Positions 50,408 to 62,305 of a stretch of 64,000 nt of DNA are shown piece by piece. The position numbers and the translations under genes are program-made. Below the pieces are notes generated by a model. The model made no database searches, was not told the origin of the DNA, and saw nothing but the letters and a program-made list of their open reading frames with translations. This DNA is from Anisakis pegreffii. Taxonomy: Eukaryota > Nematoda > Chromadorea > Rhabditida > Anisakidae. The number at the start of each line of letters is the position of its first letter. Position 1 is the stretch's first letter. The DNA lies in contig JAPYMA010000908.1 of assembly GCA_035041965.1 (NCBI GenBank), positions 356,608 to 420,607 of the forward strand. Reading direction: 5' to 3'.

Positions 50408-50740
50408 CCAACTTCTTGCACATTCCTAACTTTTCTTATGCCCTCAACATTAATTCGAATCACAATGCAATGCAGTCGAGCAGAGAGCAGTGCTAGGTCG
50501 GCCTTTGGCGGAGTGACTGCTGAATGGCATCATCTCTCTGCAAAATGTTTTGCCAAAAGTCATCCATTTTTCGCTTATTAGTAATTTATCAATACGTTGA
50601 TTTGCGTGTTTCTTGCAGGCTTGAAATTCTTGGATTCTAATGATAATTGGATTCTTGTGATTATTTCGTCCCGACTTGTTGCATTTCTAACTTTTCCCGT
50701 CCTCGCACACGATAATTCGAATCACAATGCAGTCGAGCAG
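50408..50740 (+). repeat. Two ~75-bp direct repeats
   Basis: 50408-50483 and 50668-50740 share the words CTTGTTGCA/CTTCTTGCA, CCTAACTTTTC/TCTAACTTTTC and AATTCGAATCACAATGCA, then CAGTCGAGCAGA. The segment just upstream (50305-50405, with GGGAATTTC and CCCGACTTTTTT) is also similar to 56650-56745 in a SUMO-protease intron. These may be pieces of another old element. Confidence 0.6.
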
Positions 50741-51345
50741 ATACATTTTGCATGGGCAGATTCCACACTCTATGGGGCGGTTGTGGAGGAATCTGCACGC
50801 GTAGATTCCACGTTTCGAATGATTGCAATGTTGACATTTTTGAAAGATTATGAATTGATTAACAAGGGAACAGCTTTCATCGAAATTTTACTTGACTTTG
50901 TTTTTCAGCGATTTTCCACACGTTATCATGCATCAGTGTACAGTTCAGTTGTTATTTAGCCACCAAATGCTATCAGATGAATGCGATGAATATTAGTGCA
51001 ATATCGGCTTGCTCTCATCGGAATAGGGCGATAAACTTGATGAATTTGTTTTTTGCTAATTATTATTATTATTGGTAAAAACGACCGTGAAATATATCAC
51101 AATGTTTGTTGCACTCAGTTTTTCGTATCACTCGAGTTTTGGCGACGAATCGTGGTCATATAACTAACGCCTTTAATCGCAACAATGAATTCAATACGTA
51201 CAGTGTGGATTTGCTGATTTCAGTGTGAATATCATATCGTCAGATTGGTTCGATCTTCAGTTCGTATTCACGGGTTTCGTGGCTAAACGGGTGAGCTACT
51301 CGACTAGGTTGGATTAAGCTGACTCAGTACCGGGCAGTTTCAAGA

Positions 51346-54300
51346 ATGTCGGACGCTGAAGAACTATCGGTATGAATTTTATTATCTTTCCCTCCGTTTT
51401 GTGTATCAGAAAAGCTACCGGGTACCTTGTCAATTCTGTTACAATTCGTGAATGATTTTAGATGAGTCTCACATTCAGTACTTTTTCAATCTTTGTTTTG
51501 AGTGTCTCGGGAAAAATGATATATAAAGAAAATTGGGTTGAAGTGGTGATGTAAGCACTAAGTATCAGTCTTTTTGAATGCGCAAATATGTTACCAGCCG
51601 TTCTATAAAACCACATCGTTACTTTTATCATTATTGATATCGTTGTTGTGATTGTTTGCTGTTATTATCGTATTTATTATGCTCAATATTCTGAGGATTA
51701 TTTAGATTCGTTCGGCATTTATATGTATTGGAACGGTGCGGTGTGCAGTGATTCGGCCGACGGTAGTTTCAACGGATTATATCACAATCAATGTAAAGGA
51801 GTCAATCAACTTTGAGCGACTCTCCTTGCAGATTGCTTTCAAGCACATTTCGAGGGCAATTGTGAGCTTTACTTCAGTGCAATAGTACTTTTGATACTTG
51901 TGATGTTAATGATAACAGTGATTACTGCAGTAGCAGATTCTTTAAAATAGTCTTTTTTAAATCGGACATCAGTCATTTTAAGGATAGTTATTACTGTTCA
52001 TTGAATACTTGGAATTATCGGGCAATTTCCAACTGTTGAAATAAAAAAGGTATTTATGATAGTAGTTGCAAAGGTAAAACAATATTGAGAAAATATGTCG
52101 CTGGGGTAATGAAGAATTTTTAGAAACTTTTCCGTATTTAGAATTGGGGAGAAGTGATTTTTGAATTGTTCATAGAGTAAGGTAATTCTTTGAAGCGTTG
52201 TTATGATGAAGATGAAGGGAACGTTATTGTATCAGTGTTAGGTATGTGATTTGTATTGCATTTTAGGTTTCGTTCGAAGGTCATGAGCGTGGCCTAGCGT
52301 TGCATGTGAATCGTTATTGTGCAAAACGGATCCGTGATTCGCTTCTACTTGAGCACAATTCGAATACAGCCGAGACATGCAACGCGATGTATTTCGATCC
52401 TGAAAGTCAACATCGTTGCGAAAAGTTCGATTTTATATGAGCATTTTGATCGATTCGTTGATTCGTTCAGTTTATTTATTCATTAACTTCATATCGATTC
52501 ACTCATTGAAAGTTGCACAGAGGAAAGGAGTGCAGACGGAGCTTTAGAGAAATATTGACTTGTTTCTGATTATTTGTGCGATTTATTATTGGTGGTTGGA
52601 CGTCGTCATTCGGATTGTTCCACTCCCTTTGAATCTAACGAACGATCTCATTGAAATTGTGTTTTGTTGTGTAAATTTTGCCACCGATTTTGTGGCGTTT
52701 TTCGTTGATTGATGCAAAAATTTCGTCGGTCCTAATTTTTATTGGATTAATCTTTGATATATTTGTGTTGGGATTGATTGGTTTTGGTGAGTAATGTTTT
52801 AATATTTCAGATATATCGTGATTGATATAAAGGCATGTGGACGAGAAGATTTGCGAAAACTTGACCTCAGATTAAGCAATGTGCAAAAGCGAAAAGCTGA
52901 CGGATCGTTAATGCCAAAAAATGCCAATATCCCAAATGAACCCTTTTTGCGTACGGTTTATTTTCTAAAACTTACTTTTCTCTCATTGGTTTTATTAGTG
53001 ACAACAATGGATAATAATGTTACCAATAGAAAATGGTGATGATCACAGTAAGAATAATAGAGCTGATAGTGAATTCAGTTGAATTTCATGAACATTTACA
53101 AATGTGACAAGCAGTGGCACGCAACGGGGTGTGATTAAGTGAACTATTTTCAGAGGTGATGAATGCAGAGGATTATGAGAAGCTGTTGAAAGATCTGGAC
53201 GTTCAGCTGATAACATCACAGCATCGTGCTTCGCATCATCGTGGCAATCACAGTTTATCAATGCGACATCAACCTTCGAATAGCGCCACATCAACTCTAC
53301 CGCCACCCACCACAACAACGATGCTTTACACATCATCGCATAGCGACAATTCAAATTTTCATACGCCTGGAAATAAGGTGGGAAACTTGAGCATGTTCTT
53401 AGCATGGCTTTTAGCATAAGAAGCAGTCCATTTGATTGCTTAAGATTATGCTGGAGGTCATGATGACGGTTGTGTTTTTGTTTTAAATCAGACGAAGTCT
53501 TGGTAATGGAAAGCAAGCTTGAGCTGATTGAGAAGCTCAGGCATAATCGTAAGTCTAAGAAGACCATGTTGTTGCCTCATATGGCGTCTTTCTGAAGTCA
53601 CTTTAAGTGGAGGATTACTGATGTTAAGTTGTGAGAGTTTAAGTTTATAATCGTGATTATTGTTACTTGGACATCGAGTGGTTGTTTTGTCAATCGCTGT
53701 GAGCGATCGGCGGAATATTTATTTTATTAGAGTTATGATTATTTATTGGATTGATATTTGGCTACGATTAATTATGCAAAGTATCCACGGCGACTAATTA
53801 ATTACTCGATTGTGTTTTGTTGGCCTATTCGCCTAGCCAGCGGGGTGGCTTAAATTGAGGCTAAAACAATGTGCACGGAAACATTGCGAGCATTGTGGCC
53901 AGCAACGTTACAAACGTTTGATGATAGCCTGGCCAATCGAGGCAATCCAGGCATGATCGTGAATGTGTAATGTGCTGCAGAGACGTTCAATAGAGCCCGC
54001 ATCGATGGAGTACGAAAACGAGCGAAACAAGCAGGCTCGACCGGTGATGATGATAACTCGCAATAACAGTTCAGTGCCAACATCACCTCCTCTCATAACC
54101 GTACCAATCAAGAAACAGTCGTCCTCCGCATTGAGATCACCCCAAACAAATCCTCAATCAGGCCTTTCCTCATACACCGTCATTGCGGCGCCAGTTATGC
54201 CCGTTCGTTTTTTAAATGTATTTTTTTAAAGGGAGAATTTCAGTATATTCAGTCTATTTCGATAGTTAACACTAGGAAGCATTAGGAAGAAAGCATTCAC

Positions 54301-57300
54301 CCGATAATGGTAGTAATATGTGAAACATATAATGAACTGTTGTATTAAGTAACAAATGAAAACTGAGTTTTCAGTAATCGGATTTTGATTTTTGACTATT
54401 TTTGCAAATTATTTCTTTTTTTGATTACTTAATCTTGAATTTACCAAGTAGTCAAAAGCAGCAGCAAGAGAGCAATGCATCAGCAATAGATTGAACAAAA
54501 AACAGTCGTCTTCTACTTTTTTTCAGTGATTAGTTGTGTTTTTCAATGAGCTTTTTTGTTTATTAATTCATTTGTATGTTGTTAATCCACTCTGTTGTTA
54601 TTCGTTGCTGAAGTATTGGCGCAATAAAGTAATGTCCGCAATTTAGTGTGCAATGAGATTCGGTCAAATAGATGCACGACAAATCAGCATAGTAGAAACG
54701 AGCTCTCCACGATCTCATCAAATGCAACAGCAAAACTATTATCAGCATTACGGTGTTAGTAGTAATGATGGTAACGGTAATATTTATAACATTGACAACA
54801 ACCAAAACCACCATCCAACGGTAATGTCCATGCAAGTGCCATCAACATCAGCGGCAAACACCACTATGATACCGATTGTTTTGAAAGGTAAACAATTCTG
54901 TTCAATTCGAAGTTAGTTTGCTTTTGCTTTTTGTTCTTTTTTGGTCTTTGAAAGGAGTTATTTATTTGCTCATTCGAATGAGAGAAGAATCATTTGAGTG
55001 GATCGAAAAAAATGCTTCAATCTTGCTCCCGAATGATTTGAATCGAATTTAGATGGCACGAGAATGTTGACACGACAAGCTGCACAACGTAAAGTGATTC
55101 ATATGATCGACGAAGATGACGGAGTTGATCCGGTAGGTCGTGGTTTTTGTAGGAGAAAATTCTTTTGAGTGGGTAAATGGGTGGTGTGATTCTAAGTGAG
55201 TGAATGAGAGTGATTCACAGTTGAATATTCACATCAGTGGTTTGGTTCGGTGTTAGAGTTCTGTTTTGCATAAATTCTCAAACAGTGGTATTCCCATTGT
55301 GAGTTGTTTTAGTGTCTTTTGAAGTTGAAACGGTGAGGCAGTTGTATTTTAAGTTGCAGAAGAAAGACGTAGATTTATCGCAAGGAAATCTGTTAGTGTA
55401 TCCGGTTGGTGAAAAGGATGCAGTACCGATACATTTCGCCGATGTGGAATGCCTGAAGCCAGAACAGATGCTGAACGATGTCATCATTGACTTCTTCCTC
55501 AAGCATATTCACTACGAATCTATTCCATTAGAAAGGTATCGTGACTTTTTGCGACTATCGATTTCTTTATCTGTTTAGAAAAGTCTGAAAAAGATAGACA
55601 GACAGTTTATTGTTTTTGATGTAATTGAAGTCTTTGCTTATATCATTTAATATCATTCATTCATCGGTTCATTCATTTGGGGTTAGCAGAAAAGTATGGG
55701 CAATGAAGTGTTTACATTGGCTTGTGCTCAGATGTAGGCGTAATCTTATTATTAGGATTCACGTTTGTCCTTAGTTTTATCTTGTGATTTAAGCGCAACG
55801 TCAGGGTATGCATGATGCATTTGCCAACGATGTTCGACGATGTTCCAACTGGAATGTAAACACTTTTTAGAGGGATCGTTATTTGTTAACATTGTTAAAT
55901 TCCCACTTCAATTTTATTTCCTTTATTCCTTTCAGACGTTCATCAGTATTCGTGTTCAATTCATTCTTCTATGGTAAGTTATCGAACTGCAATGGCGGCA
56001 TCCCTCCGCACAGTGCTGTGGCACGATCAAAATGGGTAATTTTTTTAAAATGATTGTTTCAGTCTTAATTATAGTTATTAATGTTGTTATTTTGTCGTGT
56101 TTTGGTTTGTCATAGTTATTGTGATTATTACTTTATTGTGATTATTACTTTATTATTGTGGTTGTTACTTATCATTACTTTATTGCAGTCACTTATCATC
56201 ATTGTGTTAATTTTTACTTTTTTGTTACCTCGTTAATATTTCAAATTATTTTTGATTATAGATAATGTCCAATTACAAGTCGGTTCGAAATTGGACCAAG
56301 AATGTGGATTTATTCAGCAAGGAATACATTGTTGTACCAATCAACGAAGACATTCACTGGTTTGTACTGATTAGTTTTTCTTTCAACTATACTTGTTAAT
56401 GTTATTGATGAAGTTTTGCGTTGTTTTCGAAGTGTTGGTAAAATTTGATGATGAAAATGTTTTTAGGTATTTGGCTATAATCGTGCATCCGTCAGCTGCC
56501 ATCGAAGTTCCAAATGCGATCGAGGCGAATGATGAAAGCCAAAAGAAACGACGACGGAAAACGTATATCATAGTATTGGACTCACTGATGGATGATCTTG
56601 ATCCGAAGAGGTTAATTGATGTTTGATTGTTGTTATTCTTCTTATTCAGTGTGTTGCGGGAATCGGGAATTTCGGGGACCTCGTCTTCGACTTTTTTGAG
56701 GCGACCACATTTTCTGTGTAACTGACTGCAGAATTTCATCCCTGGAACACACTGCTCTTATTTGTTACTTTGATCATTGCGTGTTATCATTTGGTTATGA
56801 TTATTTCTAATCATTGCAACTAGAGTTGGTACAGTTTTTCAAAATAAGCGACTCGTATCATGAATATGATAACTGCTTTTATGATTACTGTTATTGATGT
56901 GGTTGATGTTGCTTGCAGATTTTATTTTTTAAGTTGAGAATAATGTCAACTTTTTGAGTGAGTTTTGTAGAGTTGCGGTTTGAGTGGATTTTGTTTGCAG
57001 AAAGTTGACGGCAGCAGTTTTGCGCGAGTATTTGGAATGTGAATACAACGATAAACGTAAGCAGAAGGCGGTTGATGGAGAGCGTTTCGCGAAGGAACTC
57101 GTCGAGAAGGTTCTTTGGCATTTTATTTGGTTGAATATAGAATGAAAGAAGTCGTTTTTGTTTTGTTTTGGTTTTTTGAATTTGAAATTGCAATGTATAT
57201 TTATGAATGAATTATTTTTGTATGAAGGCAACAGCAGGAGCAGCAAAAATTCTTCAAGAGCCAATTTTGATTATCAGTTTGTGGAATATAATTTGAAAGT

Positions 57301-58491
57301 TTTTGTTTGAATCGCTTCGCTATTCGTTCAGTAAGAAGTATATGTGCATAGGTAATACATATTTGATGAATTGGTGAAATTTTAGTTTTAAATTTATGTT
57401 TTATTTTGACTTCAGATAACACCACGTGAATTACCGCAACAACGCAATTATACCGACTGTGGTCTATTTTTGCTCAAATACGCTGAGTGCTTCCTCGTGA
57501 ACCCACCTCAAGTGAGTTGTTGGTGTGATTGATATGTAAATGATGTTCAGTTTATTTATTCATAGCTGTAGTCAGTAAGAGCAACGATTCGTTATTAGCT
57601 TACGAGTGTTGCGCATCCTTTACGAGCCTACATTTGACTTGTACCTCTATGTTTGGGCACTTTTCGCATAGACGTTGTCGGCACGGGAGAGATTTTAGTC
57701 TGAAGACGAATAGGTTCAGAAGATTGCTGAGATTCAAAATTGTTGGCAATAGATTCTTCTGAACGCTAAAATTGACGAGTTCTTTCGCGAAATATTCGTT
57801 TCACTATAATATTTAAGCATCTCACCGAAACTGTCTCCGATAATTCGTGACTTATATTAGTATGGTGTTATTTCAGTTAATCACTCAATCGGACTCCTTC
57901 TTGAGGTGGTATCCGCGTTTCACTATTAAAAATATGCGTGCAGCGATTCTCGACAAAGTGAAGTCGCTGTGTGACCCCCAGAAATGGTCAGCGTATGAGG
58001 AGTATTCGAAGGGCAGAGAGTGTGACGTACAAACCACTCAGCACATAACTGAACCGTTCTCAACCGAAACAACAATGGGCATTTCGATCGTTTTGCCATT
58101 CCGATCGGGTAAGTGGATTGAAGCTTCGTTGTTTGAGCTGAAATATTTAATCGTTTACGGTTTCATTTTTTGTTTCTTTTTCGTTGGTGTTTATGGAGTT
58201 TGTTGAATTTATTTTATGAATGTAGTCGTTTATTTCATTAGGAGATAAAAATTCTGATTGCGTATATATGTATTATGATTGTAAATAGGATGAATGACTG
58301 TAAATGAAATGCATTATGAAAAATGGAAAATGCGACTGTTAATGATGGATGTGTCACAGTTTCATTTGTACGCATGTATTGGTTTCATTGAAGTGTTTAC
58401 AGACTCACCGAAGCCACGTCTTCGATCCTATAGTACTGGAGATGAGCAAGAAGAGGTAACGACGGAGATGAGGCGACCACTAACACCATAG
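51346..58491 (+). CDS. SENP6/7 (ULP-2 type) SUMO-specific cysteine protease
   Basis: Family C48 protease that trims SUMO chains from nuclear proteins. Catalytic exons are firm: 55313-55535, 55936-56035, 56262-56359, 56467-56610, 57001-57109, 57416-57511, 57877-58108, 58403-58491 (TAG). They encode CLKPEQMLNDVIIDFFLKHI, VFVFNSFFYGKLS, RNWTKNVDLFSKEYIVVPIN, the catalytic His in EDIHWYLAI, the Asp in IIVLDSL, and the Cys in YTDCGLFLLKY with upstream Gln. As in SENP6/7 the core is split by a charged insert (QKKRRRK). Upstream exons join by phase but are low-complexity: 51346-51369 (MSDAEELS), 52267-52424, 52811-52950, 53154-53377, 53981-54202, 54647-54887, 55053-55136. The total is about 727 aa. 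The donor after 55136 (GTCGTG) was chosen because the better GTAGGT three codons earlier breaks the frame. The first three exons could belong to a separate small gene. Confidence 0.85.
53655..53952 (+). repeat. Dispersed repeat family, copy in SUMO-protease intron
   Basis: Best complete-looking copy, about 290 bp. It begins GATTATTGTTACTTGGACAT and contains the small hairpin ATCGCTGTGAGCGAT, an octamer-like TTAATTATGCAAAG and CCAGCGGGGTGGCTT, ending near GGCAATCCAGG. The proposed next exon starts about 30 bp after it (53981). Confidence 0.85.
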
Positions 58492-61400
58492 TGAAATCAA
58501 TAATGTTTTCAACTAGCAGCGTTTTTTTGAATAGAGTAAGTCGATACATTGATATTGTTATTTGTACAGTTTCATCGCTATTATCGTTGAGAATTACATA
58601 TTTAGAAGAGAATGTGTCATTTCAGTTGTTTACTTTGTTAGGGATTTCGTTATAAATTCAAAGTATGTTTCGATACTTCGAGTCGAAACATAACGAGATT
58701 CATAAACTTGCACGACTACAGATCCATGGATGATATTGTTCATCTGTTCGCTTTTGTTAGCAGTTTCATTAGAAAATTAGAAGCAAATGATGAAATTTTC
58801 AGATAATTTGCTACAAATTAAGTAATGGAGTAATGTATACACTATGCCTGAACTGCTTGCGTACGGTATGGTCTAATCGAATTATCTCACTAACAGTGAT
58901 CATGGATCACTGTTATCGTATTATTGTGGCATGTGTGTTGGTTCGCTTCTTCAGTTTGTATTCGATAGTTCGATGCGATTATTGCAGTCGATTTTTGTGT
59001 TCGTGAAAGTCCGAAAGTTTATGTTTAATTCGATAATGTTGCACGAGACTGGCGCACACTTGGAGCATTTTACACGGATAGTCTTCTCTTATGTTTTGTT
59101 CGATGTTGGAAGCGAGGTTCACTTGGCGGCTTCTAGAAGCTGGTTGATTTGAAGGTAAAGTGCAGACATCACTGCCTTATAACTGAATGGCTCAAACGTG
59201 TATATAGCAGAAAAAATAGGAGAACGAACGCTGATCGTTGTTGTTTTATTTATTTTCGTCATTGAAAGTTAAATTTTCCAGTTCAATCGTTAACGTCAAT
59301 AATATGGTTTTTCAGTTGTTATTTTCTTGTTTATTTTGTTAAGTTCATTTTAATTGCTTATTTATTGGTTTGTTTATTTACAAGGCTTATCAAATTTTTC
59401 GTTGAAATGTTTTGTTTCGTACTGAAATGAACAACAGCAACACTTTACTTCATTTGTTTTATGTTGTTCTGTTTCGTTTCGAAAAAAGTGTTAGCGTCTC
59501 TAACGGGTTTGTCATTGTTTTGTGTTTGATTGTAGAACTGAGTATGCAAATTTCGGGAGTATGAGGGAGAAAAAGAGAGAATTCAGGCACATTCGTTCAT
59601 CTCAGTTAAAGTAAAAGTTTAGTGAGTGGAAATTGGATTTCATTTCTGTCATTGATGGAATCGATTCCACTCGAAAGATGCCTCTTTGAAAAGGGCAAAG
59701 GAACATTAAGTCTTGCCGAGGTGATTTATCGTGCATGCAATTGAATTGTTCATTTGGAATGCATTCGGATGTTGTGTTTCGTTGGTTTTGTTTGATCTTG
59801 TATAGTAATTATTCGTAGAGCATCGTCATCATAAGTAAGTCGAAAAAGGAATTAACGACGACGTTTCTGCAGCGAGTGATAAAGAGAGCCGTATGAAAGG
59901 AAGCAAGATAGTCGTTTATATAAGCTCATATATAAGCAATGGAAGGAGCTTGTGTAAATGATGGATGATCTTTCCTCCAGTCTTGCTTCCAACCGTTGCA
60001 CAGTATCATGTGTGGTTGCGAGTTTACAAAGAGAGCTCATTTATTCATGATGGTGGTGATGACATTGTAAGAGGTAATAATACGAGTAAGTATAGGTAGA
60101 ACTAAGAGTTCGAGCACTGCAATATGGTATATATCTCATCCCGAAAGATGGGGTTAACTTCGTGATCATTTCCTTGTAAGCAGAAACATCGGAATGGAAA
60201 CGTCGTTTTAGGAGTGAATCGGCATTAGTTGAAAATTATCAGTTGATTTGGTGATAGTGATGTCTTTATGAATTTTATTTGTGTGTTTGCATTGTGTTTA
60301 TGAAGAAAATGGATTAAGTGTTTAAGTGTTATTTTGTTGGTGTTGTAACTGATCGAAGCGTGTTTCTTATATTTACCAGTTCACGAGGTTAAGGTGGTTT
60401 GGTTGTTTTATTTCGTTGGATTATTCCGGCATGAGAAATCTTTTGCAAATATTTTGCAATATATTTTTCAGATTATATTTTAGCTTCTTTGCCCGCCATA
60501 TGCATATCACTTCTAAATTTTCTGTTGCTTCTGCTGCTTGTTCGTTTATGAAATCTCAGTAGTTTAATTCTGTTTTGCATTCACTGGAAATTTCCCTCGA
60601 AAACATTGATTGTAAGTGGGTAAGTGGATAACAATGTGGCTGAAACGAAGTTTTGAATAGCAGAAAGTTTCTGTGGTCCTTTGGAGTGTTACATTGAAGT
60701 TTTTGCATTTGTATGCAATTTCTTTTGAATTGTTTGTTTGTTTTCTTGTTTCAAAATTATTCGTTTACTAAATGTTTATTCATTATCGTCATTGTTACTA
60801 TCATGATTAAATATCGCATTCTCATTGATTAATTAAGCAATGCCTGCAGTCATTTGTGTCATGAGAAGATATCAGCATCTCAGCCTTACTTCTTTGAACC
60901 GATCTTAAAATTGCAAATGTAACTGATTACGCTAATCGTAAGCGCTTGCGTAGCTGATCAGAGTTTGTCAAGAATGACTGTGATTGTAGAGCGCCAGTCT
61001 TCCAGATAGAAGTTTTGATTTAGAAGAAAAGCACCGTCGTCTTCGATACTGGAAAAAAAGTGTCCAGTGGGAACTCACTGTTAGATAGGGCAAGAAATTT
61101 TACCAAACATAGGAAAAGATGAGTTGATGAGAAATACGATACGTTGTAGGATTGCATTGCATTATTTGATATTATCTTTTAAGCAATGGCCTTTTTTCGG
61201 TGTGTTCTTTTATGGCGTGAGTTATTGATGGATGCAACAAAGCGTATTATATACTCTTTGAATGTTCAGTTAATTGTTACTTCTCGGAAGGATTATCCTT
61301 ATTTTTCCCATAATGTTCTATTTGATGAGTGTTTTATGAAATGTTTATGGAGTTCAAGTCGTCATGAATCTTAATTTGTCCTTATAATCAAAAGTTAGTT

Positions 61401-62305
61401 TATATTAATAGTGAATTTATTCGTTTCGATTATTCGAGTTGTTGTTCGAGCAATATTAACGATTGTTTTTATGATACGCTTTGGGAATTGTGTTGAACCT
61501 TAAGAATTCATTTGAATAGTAATATTGTTGCGTTGAGTTGTTACTGTTGTTCATCGTCAATTTATTGGTGTCGTTGTGCATTCTCATTTACATTTGTAGC
61601 AAATGTTGTTTGAGTTGTATGCGTTTGGTAATATTTATAATGATTAAATATAAGAAGTTTCATATTGAGATGATATTTTCATATTTGAATAATGCATTCG
61701 TTGTGTTTAATTGACATAGAAAATGTTTAGTGTTGAAGTAACTCCTAATCGAATATTCAATGTTTTTGTGTTTCTTTCGTTTACTAAATCGCTCGTTCCC
61801 GTTGTTTCACTAATGAATAACGAAGTAAAAGATTAAACAAAGTTAATAAAAATAAATATAATTCATCGTACCTTTTTGCTAGGTTTCCATTCGTAATGAA
61901 TGATCCAAGAAGACGTTTAAATTCGTCTCTTTGTATTTGTGTTTGCGATAGTATTGCGGATTAGAGGAGTCCGTAAGCGTTGATTAAGTTTCATTTAAGC
62001 TTTTGATTGATACAGAACGTATTATTTCGATATTGTGATCGCGGTTGAAGTTTGATTGTAAAATGTTATAGCGTATTTATATTGGTGAATTTATTTGTTA
62101 TCGAAATTCGTTGATTAATTTGAGAATTTGCTTATTCTTGATCTAGATTTCGAGGTATATTTCAATCAAATTTTGCGTTATTTCATAAAACTTTATTGGA
62201 GTAATTTATCAGAATTCAAATTCCATTCAGTTGTTCGTGCTGAAAATAATTTTATTGGTTGTTGATCAGTCAGGCCGAAGAAGCAAACAAAAATCCGCCG
62301 TCAAC
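58492..62305. other. Intergenic region between the SUMO protease and proteasome beta-3 genes
   Basis: About 3.8 kb, very T-rich on this strand, with many TTGTTT runs. Short frames at 58931, 59852 (minus) and 61186 have no recognisable features. No canonical AATAAA closely follows the protease stop. Just before the proteasome start, a TTGATCAG/TCAGG junction near 62267 could be a splice or spliced-leader acceptor. Confidence 0.5.

Larger units (their letters stand above)
45361..51345. other. Gene-poor, repeat-rich region
   Basis: About 6 kb without a supported gene. At 45.38-45.45 kb the sequence turns GC-rich for about 70 bp. At 46328-46346 there is a palindrome TATTCCCG-AAG-CGGGAATA followed by TATATAAG at 46363, like a small promoter. 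An ATGG/TTAATA-rich low-complexity tract covers 46.43-46.65 kb. The GC-rich island at 47.05-47.84 kb has separate entries, as do a fragment of the dispersed repeat at 48119-48156 and direct repeats at 50.4-50.7 kb. Open frames at 49345, 49735 and 50188 have no recognisable domains or splice context. Confidence 0.55.

Noticed and set aside
49345..50959. Frames at 49345, 49735, 50188 and 50597 as a possible gene
   Set aside because: Hydrophobic, T-rich translations without motifs; two overlap direct repeats.
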